From Acidobacteriaceae bacterium (GTDB lineage: Bacteria > Acidobacteriota > Terriglobia > Terriglobales > Acidobacteriaceae), in the NCBI GenBank assembly GCA_027364815.1, contig DAHXOQ010000161.1, positions 1 through 6,572 of the forward strand: 6,572 nucleotides of DNA, read 5' to 3'. Of this stretch, positions 1-5,606 are shown piece after piece (positions within the stretch are counted from its first letter, which is position 1; every line of letters starts with the position of its first letter). The translations under genes and the position numbers were made by a program. The notes under the pieces are model-generated. The model had not been told where the DNA came from, ran no database searches, and worked only from the letters and a program-made list of their open reading frames with translations.

Positions 1-134
1 TGATTTGGAAGGCAATTATCAATCGCGACGTTCCGCGACTCTATGTTGAAGCCAAGGCTTTCCTCAAGCTGCGTTCACAGCGCAACAAGATGGTCAAGGA
101 CTCGCGCAGCAAACAAGCAACAGCAAGCGCCTAA
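1..134 (+). CDS. C-terminal end of an unidentified protein (partial)
   Basis: An open plus-strand frame enters from the left edge (first full codon at 3) and ends at TAA 132-134, giving the last 43 residues of a protein. The tail is basic and rich in Lys and Arg, starting IWKAIINRDVPRLYV and ending SKQATASA. No membrane helix or catalytic motif is visible. A basic amphipathic end of this sort can follow the last domain of a glycosyltransferase or a radical SAM enzyme, but nothing here decides between them and I do not recognise the family. A strong intrinsic terminator follows at 158-189, so this gene probably ends its own transcript and is not necessarily in one operon with the transporter genes downstream. 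That it is coding rests on the open frame running into a terminator. Confidence 0.6.
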   Translation, partial: IWKAIINRDVPRLYVEAKAFLKLRSQRNKMVKDSRSKQATASA

Positions 135-157
135 CCCGCAACTTATATTCGACATTG

Positions 158-189
158 GGCGGCGCTGATTGCGTCGCCTTTTGTTTGTT
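158..189 (+). terminator. Rho-independent terminator
   Basis: The arms GGCGGCGC (158-165) and GCGTCGCC (171-178) pair over eight positions with one G-U, around the loop TGATT. They are followed directly by the T-rich tract TTTTGTTTGTT (179-189). It sits 23 bases after the stop of the upstream gene, the right place to end that transcript. There is no matching A-tract on the 5' side, so it should act on plus-strand transcription only. Confidence 0.88.
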
Positions 190-241
190 CATTGATTTTT
201 ACTTCAGCGCGATTTGAGCAACAAGGAGCACGACCCAGCCC

Positions 242-688
242 ATGGCGCATCACCGCCTCACATTGCAGCAAATTGGAGTCCTGGCGCTCGTTGCCATTTG
301 CGCGCCACTCGGTGACGCTTGCCTTTCGCGTGGAATGAGGCATCTGCCCGCGATCACACTCACGCATCCGCTCGAGCTTGTATCCGCTGTCTTCACGCCA
401 TGGATTGCGTTTGGAATTTTGCTCTTGATCGGCTTTTTTGCCAGCTATCTCACTGCACTTTCCTGGGCCGACCTTACGTTCGTACTTCCAGCTACTGCAC
501 TGGGTAACGTGATTATTGTGCTCCTATCGCACTTTTGGCTACGTGAACCCATCAGCCTGGCACGATGGGCTGGAGTCGCGCTCATCACGATTGGAGTCAG
601 CTTTGTCGCACAAGGTCCATCGCGGACTGAACACGTACCCAAGACTTCCGAAATCCAGAGCGCAGCGAATGACGAGGCAGCATCATGA
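242..688 (+). CDS. EamA/SMR-type four-helix transporter subunit A
   Basis: A 148-residue inner-membrane protein of the drug/metabolite transporter superfamily, the size of a single EamA or SMR unit. Four hydrophobic segments are visible at about residues 9-28, 53-73, 78-98 and 105-124, followed by a polar C-terminal tail (125-148). The junction LREPISLARWAG before the last helix is typical of EamA repeats. Asp25 in the first helix (GDACLSRGMRHL) sits where EmrE carries its substrate- and proton-coupling Glu14. The ATG at 242 is the only sensible start: an in-frame stop lies at 215-217, and AAGGAG (223-228) lies upstream at a rather long 13-base spacing. The gene overlaps the next one by ATGA, so the two are probably translated together and act as a heterodimer, as in EbrAB or ArnEF. 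The substrate is unknown; a lipid-linked sugar or a small amine are both possible. Confidence 0.82.
   Translation: MAHHRLTLQQIGVLALVAICAPLGDACLSRGMRHLPAITLTHPLELVSAVFTPWIAFGILLLIGFFASYLTALSWADLTFVLPATALGNVIIVLLSHFWLREPISLARWAGVALITIGVSFVAQGPSRTEHVPKTSEIQSAANDEAAS
674..677 (+). promoter_or_regulatory. Shine-Dalgarno of transporter subunit B
   Basis: GAGG lies seven bases before the ATG at 685, inside the end of the upstream gene. It supports the ATGA-overlap start and translational coupling of the two subunits. Confidence 0.65.
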
Positions 689-1104
689 TCCTTTTTCAAG
701 CGGTCAACACGCCCAGTCCCTCGCCTAATCCATGGATTGCCGCATTGATGATTGCAGCCGTCATCCTCACATCAACAGCAGGCGAAGTACTCACAGCAGC
801 TGCGATGAAGTCTATTGGAGACCTTGACGATATTCGTGCACACTCTGGTCTCAAGGGCGCTATTAAAGCCGTCCTTACCTGCCCACTTTTTTTTGCAGGG
901 GTAAGTTTTTTGGCAATCGCTTTCTTTGCGCTGTTGTTCGCGTTGAATCATTTAAACCTCAGCCTCGTAGGCCCTGCTGCTGCATCGCTCACACTGGTCA
1001 CCAATGCGATTGCAGGCAAATTTTTCTTGAAAGAAAATGTTGACCGCCGGCGTTGGGCCGCAGCTATTCTTGTTTGTATAGGGGTCTATTTACTAGCTCA
1101 TTAA
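685..1104 (+). CDS. EamA/SMR-type four-helix transporter subunit B
   Basis: A 139-residue inner-membrane protein, second half of the transporter pair. Hydrophobic segments are at about residues 17-37, 68-88, 93-113 and 121-138. The first helix contains GEVLTAAAMKSIG, which resembles the EmrE segment around its essential Glu14 (AEVIGTTLMKFS), placing Glu34 as the likely coupling residue. FFLKENVDRRRWAAAILVCIGV at the end is the usual EamA final-helix wording. It differs from subunit A in having a longer loop (about residues 42-66) between helices 1 and 2 and no C-terminal tail, so the two are complementary halves rather than recent duplicates. The start overlaps the previous stop by four bases. 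The stop TAA (1102-1104) faces the hpnE stop with nine bases between them. Family assignment is firm; the substrate is not known. Confidence 0.82.
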   Translation: MILFQAVNTPSPSPNPWIAALMIAAVILTSTAGEVLTAAAMKSIGDLDDIRAHSGLKGAIKAVLTCPLFFAGVSFLAIAFFALLFALNHLNLSLVGPAAASLTLVTNAIAGKFFLKENVDRRRWAAAILVCIGVYLLAH

Positions 1105-1113
1105 ATCAAACGA

Positions 1114-2523
1114 CTAACCGAAAAGACGCATCAAACCACGTGGCCTCAAATCATTGATTAAAAGTTTCCCCGGTTCACCAATTCTCTTAAGCAGCTCTTC
1201 CGCGGCCAAATGGCCGCTTCGCGCGGCACTTTCCATCGTTGATGGCCAACCGGTCTGAATCCAATCCCCTGCCAGGAATAATTGTGGCCACGGTGAGACT
1301 GGCGATGGCCGCGAAGAATCAATCCCGGGCGGTACGCCGAATGTCGCGCGCACTTCCTTAATCAGCACAACCTTTTCCAGTTTTGCTTCATTCACAATCG
1401 GGAAAAACTCGGCCAGTTCTTTGAGCGCCAATGTAATTGCCTCTTCACGAGATAATGCAGCGAAAGAGCGGGTCGCGCTGACTACAAGCTCAATGTAATT
1501 TCCGCCTCGCCCAGTCTGTAATTTGGATTGATTGTACATCCAGTGAATTTCTCTATCGAGCAAGACAGCATGCTCAAGCTCAGTAATTTCGCGGTCAAAC
1601 CAAAGATGCACACTGCAAATGGGCCAGTGCTCCTGCCTCTGAATCTGGGCCAACAGAGCATCTACTCCGGGACATATTGGCAGATTTGAAATCAACTTTT
1701 CCGTTGCTTCAAAGGGTAAAGCGAGGATGATGAAATCAGATTCAATCTGGCCGTCGCGTGTACGAATCCACCATTGCGCTGATTCTTTATCCCACTCCGC
1801 GCCTTCAACGTTCGTGTTGAGCAACACGCTGCCGCCGCGGCTTTCAATAAATTGCGCAACACCGGAGTACAACTCGCTGAGTGGAACGCGGCTCATCCCC
1901 ATTGCGCCTGCTTCGGTAGAGTTCAGAAATAGTTCGCGAATTACCTTCGCGGCGTAAGGCAGGGCTATCTCGTCAATCTCGGCGTTCAGCGCGCTCGCAA
2001 TCACCAAGCGCCAGAATCGATTCACTGCGCCGGGCGTCTGCTTATGTCTGCGCAGCCAATCAGCGAGAGATTCTTCCGACTTCATCGCCGCCGGTCGCAT
2101 CATCGCGCTGAATGCCCGCCCCAGCGCAACCTTGTCTGCAAATGAAAAAGCATGCGCACTCATCATGCGCGGCAATCCATGCAGAGGCGCGGGGAGTAGC
2201 GATGGTCCAAGCAGTGATCTGCGCCCGCCCGGCTCAATCATCGTCATTTCTTTGGTCCAGTTAATTTTGTCGGCAACACCGATGCGTTTGTAGAAGCCGA
2301 TTAGATTTGTACAGCAGCCGAAGAGCACATGCTGGCAGTTATCGATTATTTCGCCAGCACCAGGATGTGGATATGAGCTTGCCCGGCCACCGAGATAACC
2401 ACGCCGCTCAACTAACTGCACACGCCAACCGGCTTCAGCCAGCGCACAGGCCGCACTCATGCCCGCGACGCCGCCTCCAATGACGGTTACAAATTTGCTC
2501 GTCTTTGCGTTGAGGTTAGTCAC
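1114..2523 (-). CDS. hpnE: HpnE, hydroxysqualene dehydroxylase (FAD amine-oxidase fold)
   Basis: A 469-residue flavoprotein of the phytoene desaturase/amine oxidase group. HpnE reduces hydroxysqualene, made by HpnC, to squalene, the last step of the HpnCDE route. The N-terminal dinucleotide-binding fold is clear: VTVIGGGVAGMSAACALAEAG with GGGVAG at 16-21, an acidic residue (Glu39) ending strand 2, then RRGYLGGRASS. DNCQHVLFGCC (61-71) is HpnE-like. The C-terminal FAD motif LFLAGDWIQTGWPSTMESAA starts at about 415. The tail ends LRPRGLMRLFG, a form I associate with acidobacterial HpnE. Length is slightly above the usual 420-450. The start is GTG (2521-2523): an in-frame TAA lies 12 bases upstream and the FAD motif begins soon after, so no other start fits. 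GGAA (2529-2532) five bases before it is a weak ribosome site. Last gene of the operon, 65 bases after hpnD. Confidence 0.95.
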   Translation of the reverse strand: MTNLNAKTSKFVTVIGGGVAGMSAACALAEAGWRVQLVERRGYLGGRASSYPHPGAGEIIDNCQHVLFGCCTNLIGFYKRIGVADKINWTKEMTMIEPGGRRSLLGPSLLPAPLHGLPRMMSAHAFSFADKVALGRAFSAMMRPAAMKSEESLADWLRRHKQTPGAVNRFWRLVIASALNAEIDEIALPYAAKVIRELFLNSTEAGAMGMSRVPLSELYSGVAQFIESRGGSVLLNTNVEGAEWDKESAQWWIRTRDGQIESDFIILALPFEATEKLISNLPICPGVDALLAQIQRQEHWPICSVHLWFDREITELEHAVLLDREIHWMYNQSKLQTGRGGNYIELVVSATRSFAALSREEAITLALKELAEFFPIVNEAKLEKVVLIKEVRATFGVPPGIDSSRPSPVSPWPQLFLAGDWIQTGWPSTMESAARSGHLAAEELLKRIGEPGKLLINDLRPRGLMRLFG

Positions 2524-2534
2524 TCTGTTTCCAT
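2520..2534 (-). promoter_or_regulatory. Four-codon mini-ORF overlapping the hpnE start
   Basis: On the minus strand an ATG at 2534 reads M-E-T-E and stops at TGA (2520-2522), which overlaps the hpnE GTG as GTGA. Its GGAA is also the only candidate ribosome site for hpnE. It could feed reinitiating ribosomes to a weak GTG start, but a sequence this short can easily arise by chance. Confidence 0.25.
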
Positions 2535-2588
2535 TTTACTGAGTCGATAGAATAAATTGTTGATGCCATCTGGAATACTCACATTCAC

Positions 2589-3512
2589 TTAACTAAATAG
2601 CTTCACCATCACCATTTTGCACATTCCAACGCTCAAAATCTCCAGTTTTTGAAAAGTTGGAACAGAAATTCTTTTTTTGTATACCTCAAAATTGGCACAC
2701 TTAATCCGCTTCAGGAGTGCGTGGTAAATGCGGACCAAAACCCACAACGCGGGGCGGCTCTCGCGATCGATCAAAGGCAGCAACTCCGTCGCGGATTGAT
2801 AGAACTCCTCCGCACGCGCGGCCAGTGCAGCTAATAAGGAACGCTCTGACTCGGTCACCGCAGTTTTCGGTCTGTGATTGAGCAGTTGCTCCAGTTGCAC
2901 CTGATGTTGCGAAAGATAATCAAGCGGCAGATAGACTCGATTCCGCTCAGCATCCTCAGCGACATCACGAAGTATATTCGTCAACTGAAAGGCAATTCCA
3001 GTTCTCTCTGCCAACTTCTCTGCGCGAGGATCAGTGTAGCCAAAGATTCTGATGCAAACCAGGCCCACAACAGAGGCAACCAGATAGCAGTATTGGTAGA
3101 GATCGTGGAAGGTTGCATAGGTATCGGGCTCACTCCGACCCATAGATACGTTGCCGTCAGCTGATTCCAGATCCATCGTCGTTCCTGCGACCAACTCATC
3201 AAGAAGTCCATACGGAATAGCGAATCGCTCGCATGCATCGCGTACTGCGAGGAAGACTGGATCAATCGTGGGTCCGCCCTGCCGCGCAACGTGCCAATCT
3301 GCGAGCCATTCATCAATCAGTCTGCGGCGCTCGATGCGCGGAAGAGTCTCGTCATCTGCTAAATCATCAGCTTTACGCATGTAGGCATAGATGGCACAGA
3401 TTGCATCGCTGCGTTCTTCAGGAAGAGCTACAAATGCGTAGTAGAAATTCCTGGCTTCGCGCTTGGCAATCGCGCGGCAGGTTGCATACGCAGCTGATAA
3501 TTCTTCGCTCAC
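2589..3512 (-). CDS. hpnD: HpnD, presqualene diphosphate synthase
   Basis: A 307-residue trans-isoprenyl diphosphate (squalene/phytoene) synthase. HpnD joins two farnesyl diphosphates head to head to give presqualene diphosphate, first step of the HpnCDE route. Both magnesium-binding aspartate motifs are intact: DDLADDE at 49-55, preceded by IYAYMRKA, and RDVAED at 182-187 within NILRDVAEDAERNRVYLPLD. YCYLVASVVG (141-150) is also typical of the family. Length is a little above the usual 280 or so. The start is GTG (3510-3512), overlapping the hpnC stop as GTGA, with GAAGG (3520-3524) seven bases upstream. This implies translational coupling to hpnC. Because hpnC carries an internal stop far upstream, ribosome delivery to this start may be reduced unless the local ribosome site works alone. 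HpnD rather than HpnC is chosen from the DDLADDE motif and the order C-D-E. Confidence 0.94.
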   Translation of the reverse strand: MSEELSAAYATCRAIAKREARNFYYAFVALPEERSDAICAIYAYMRKADDLADDETLPRIERRRLIDEWLADWHVARQGGPTIDPVFLAVRDACERFAIPYGLLDELVAGTTMDLESADGNVSMGRSEPDTYATFHDLYQYCYLVASVVGLVCIRIFGYTDPRAEKLAERTGIAFQLTNILRDVAEDAERNRVYLPLDYLSQHQVQLEQLLNHRPKTAVTESERSLLAALAARAEEFYQSATELLPLIDRESRPALWVLVRIYHALLKRIKCANFEVYKKRISVPTFQKLEILSVGMCKMVMVKLFS

Positions 3513-4474
3513 GCTGCCGCCTTCACTCCAAGACGAATCCCCGGAATAAACTTGCCGGCAACAGCACGAAAGGCCAGCATGAGCTTCGACGACTTTGAAA
3601 TGACAGGTCGCGCACTCAAAACGTCAAAGTTACGCTTTTCGATTGCGTTGAGTATCTCAAGGCCACCGCGGCTGAAGAGGTCAAGGTCGAGTGCAAGATC
3701 TCTGTCAACTTTCTGAATGAGCGGCAAACCTTTTGCAAATAATTCACGCGTGTACTCAACTTCATACTTCAATAATGCGCGAAATTCATCTGATGCATGT
3801 TGTGTCAGAAGTACTTTTTCGTTCACATTGAATCGACGCATATCGGCTTGAGGCAAATAGACTCGGTCTTTCTCTAAATCCACACGCACATCCTGCCAGA
3901 AATTTGCCAACTGCAAGGCGGAGCAAGTTGCATCGGAGAGAGCAAAGCGTTCAGCATCGGTATAACCACAAATATAAAGTACCAGACGCCCGACTGGATT
4001 CGCCGAGTAACGACAGTAAGCGAGCACATTATCCATCGTCTCAAAGCGTGTCACTGTTTGGTCTTGACGGAAGGCCACGAGCAGATCGGCAAAGGGCTCT
4101 TTGGGAATCCTACATTCGTGAATCGTCTCGGCCCGCGCCACAAATACCGGATGCTTTGCGCGCCCTTCATAGCAAGCATCAAGTTCCCTTCCCCAAAGAT
4201 TCAGCAATGCTAACGATTGTTCCGCGTTGCCAACTTCATCACCGAGATCATCCGAGATTCGGCAGTACGCAGAGAGGGAGTGAAAGTGCGGGCGAAGTCG
4301 GTTGGGAAGAAACCAGGATGCAACGTGAAAATACTCTTAATGAGATTCGGCCATCGCTTTGCAGTACTTGCGAGCTTCTTCAAGAGTCGGCGTAACATCT
4401 GGCGTGCGATAGCTCGCGGGCAAGGCGCTCCATCCAAGCTCTATGAGTTCCGTCTCCGTTGTCGCCTGTGTCAT
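3509..4474 (-). pseudogene. hpnC: HpnC, squalene synthase-like, interrupted by an in-frame TAA at codon 46
   Basis: HpnC converts presqualene diphosphate to hydroxysqualene. Read from ATG 4472-4474, with GAGG five bases upstream, one frame of 321 codon positions runs to TGA 3509-3511 and matches HpnC throughout. It shows EARKYCKAMAESH (33-45), then FHVASWFLPNRLRPHFHS, the aspartate motif DDLGDE (75-80), AYCRYSANPVGRLVL, and a second motif QDVRVD (194-199) followed by LEKDRVYLP. Codon 46 is TAA (4337-4339) where the family has tyrosine (SHYENF). Alignment continues on both sides with no insertion or deletion, so one substitution from TAT or TAC explains it. The longest uninterrupted stretch begins at TTG 4205-4207 (residue 90) and gives 232 residues without DDLGDE, unlikely to be active. 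Neighbours are dehydrogenase B (73 bases upstream) and hpnD (four-base overlap). Whether it is a real null allele or a sequence error cannot be told from here. Confidence 0.9.
4337..4339 (-). other. Premature TAA stop inside hpnC
   Basis: The codon lies 276 codons upstream of, and in frame with, the hpnC stop. Context on the coding strand is CAT TAA GAG, placing it directly after the His of the conserved SHYENF-like segment. A single base change restores TAT or TAC (Tyr). Confidence 0.9.
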
Positions 4475-4479
4475 CTGAA

Positions 4480-4483
4480 CCTC
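4480..4483 (-). promoter_or_regulatory. Shine-Dalgarno of hpnC
   Basis: GAGG on the minus strand, five bases before ATG 4472-4474. It fixes the full-length hpnC start upstream of the premature stop. Confidence 0.65.
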
Positions 4484-4486
4484 AAA

Positions 4487-4501
4487 AGGATTGCAAATCC
4501 T
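4487..4501 (-). promoter_or_regulatory. Perfect 6-bp inverted repeat in the hpnC leader
   Basis: Arms AGGATT and AATCCT (minus-strand order) flank a TGC loop, followed at once by TTTT and then by the hpnC Shine-Dalgarno. The stem is short and only moderately G+C-rich. It may be a weak attenuator, an mRNA structure near the ribosome site, or a small operator. No function can be shown from sequence alone. Confidence 0.3.
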
Positions 4502-4547
4502 CAAATGAACTGCACTCTTAAGATCATTTTACCAACGTTGCGCTGGC

Positions 4548-5600
4548 TCAGATGAGTCCCGGAAGTATGGCGGTTTTAATCTCGTGACTGCGATTCATCA
4601 GCCGTTCAAAGACGCTGTTGAGCTCATAGAGATGGGCGTGACCGGTAATGAAACACTCCGCCTTGAAGCTGCCGCCGGCAATCAGGTCGAGAGCGCGTTT
4701 GCAGATAGCTGGTGTGTGGTGGAAGGTGGCGCGCAAAGTGATATCGCTGTAATGAATATGATTTGTATCGATGCGAACATGTGTTCCCGCAGCGCATCCG
4801 CCAAAGAAATTAACTGTTCCGCCTTTGCGGACCATTTCAACGGCTTCTTCCCAGGTATCTGGAACGCCGACTGCTTCAATTGCAATATCTACGCCACGAT
4901 GCAAATCAGTCAGCGCACGGACAGATTCAACAACTTTCGATTTCCTTGTCGTTTGAACAATGTGTGCTGCGCCCAGTTGCTTTGCAGCTTCCACCTGGCC
5001 ATCATGCTTGACCACGGCAATCACCTTGCAGCCATTGATCGCGGCTACGTGCATCATCAACAAACCGAGCGGACCGCCACCGATAACGGCGACAGTATCG
5101 CCTTTATGCGGCATTGAATCTTCGAAACCGTGTACTGCACAGGCTAACGGCTCGGTTAATGCTGCATGTTCAAAAGGCACGTGAGCAGGAATATGCAGAG
5201 TGTTTTTCTCAACGATGCGCGCGGGAATGCGAATGAATTCGGCGTAGGCACCGTTATTGAAGAGCAGATCATCGCAGAGATTTTCCTGATTGCGTTTGCA
5301 GAAGAAGCAGTTGCCGCAAGGCGCGGAATTCAACGCCACCACGCGATCGCCAACCGAAAAGCCAGTGACTCCCTGGCCAACTTCTATCACTGTTCCGGCT
5401 TGTTCGTGGCCGAAGAGCGCTGGCGGAACAATCATCTTGGCGTGGTAACCGCGGCGAAAAACTTTTAGATCTGTTCCGCATGTAAGCGCCACCCCAACTT
5501 GTACGATGAGTTCACCTGCCGCTGCGCGCGGTACAGGGACCTGCTCAATGCGCACATCTTCACGTCCGTGGAGCACAGCAGCTTGCATTGTCGTTGACAT
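4548..5600 (-). CDS. Zinc-dependent medium-chain alcohol dehydrogenase B (sorbitol/threonine dehydrogenase type)
   Basis: A 350-residue cytoplasmic NAD(P)-dependent dehydrogenase of the MDR family. Numbered from ATG 5598-5600, the catalytic zinc ligands are Cys41 (CGTD), His65-Glu66 (GHE) and Glu150 (TEPLAC). The structural zinc site is Cys95, 98, 101 and 109 (PCGNCFFCKRNQENLC). The Rossmann motif GGGPLG is at 174-179. All key residues are present. A GTG at 5604-5606 is in frame two codons earlier, directly after the TAA of dehydrogenase A, but GGAG lies only three bases before it against nine before the ATG, so I prefer the ATG. A further ATG (5586-5588) would begin MQAAVLHG, also common in the family. 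It is a divergent paralogue of the upstream gene. Substrate unknown; its place directly before hpnC suggests a role in isoprenoid or hopanoid side-chain chemistry, which is inference only. Confidence 0.88.
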   Translation of the reverse strand: MSTTMQAAVLHGREDVRIEQVPVPRAAAGELIVQVGVALTCGTDLKVFRRGYHAKMIVPPALFGHEQAGTVIEVGQGVTGFSVGDRVVALNSAPCGNCFFCKRNQENLCDDLLFNNGAYAEFIRIPARIVEKNTLHIPAHVPFEHAALTEPLACAVHGFEDSMPHKGDTVAVIGGGPLGLLMMHVAAINGCKVIAVVKHDGQVEAAKQLGAAHIVQTTRKSKVVESVRALTDLHRGVDIAIEAVGVPDTWEEAVEMVRKGGTVNFFGGCAAGTHVRIDTNHIHYSDITLRATFHHTPAICKRALDLIAGGSFKAECFITGHAHLYELNSVFERLMNRSHEIKTAILPGLI

Positions 5601-5606
5601 CTTCAC

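Noticed and set aside
144..149. TATATT as a -10 box for the transporter pair
   Set aside because: No matching -35 element is present at the right distance, and the terminator at 158-189 would lie downstream of it.
4337..4339. TAA recoded as tyrosine or another amino acid
   Set aside because: TAA ends hpnD, dehydrogenase A, the 1-134 gene and transporter subunit B in normal places, so a reassigned code is not supported.
3904..4395. 163-residue plus-strand open frame opposite hpnC
   Set aside because: It is antisense to strongly conserved HpnC motifs and its translation has a basic, low-hydrophobicity shadow composition with no recognisable domain.
4210..4437. 75-codon minus-strand frame (begins MDGAPCPRAIARQM) just upstream of the 232-residue HpnC remainder
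   Set aside because: It is a shifted frame across the true hpnC N-terminus. The hpnC frame from 4474 gives recognisable family sequence through the same bases.
4531..4547. Hairpin directly after the dehydrogenase B stop as an intrinsic terminator
   Set aside because: The stem contains two G-U pairs and is followed by TAAAAT-type sequence rather than a T-tract; hpnC follows in the same operon.
4584..5117. 177-residue plus-strand open frame opposite dehydrogenase B
   Set aside because: It lies entirely within a gene with intact zinc and cofactor motifs on the other strand; no domain is visible.
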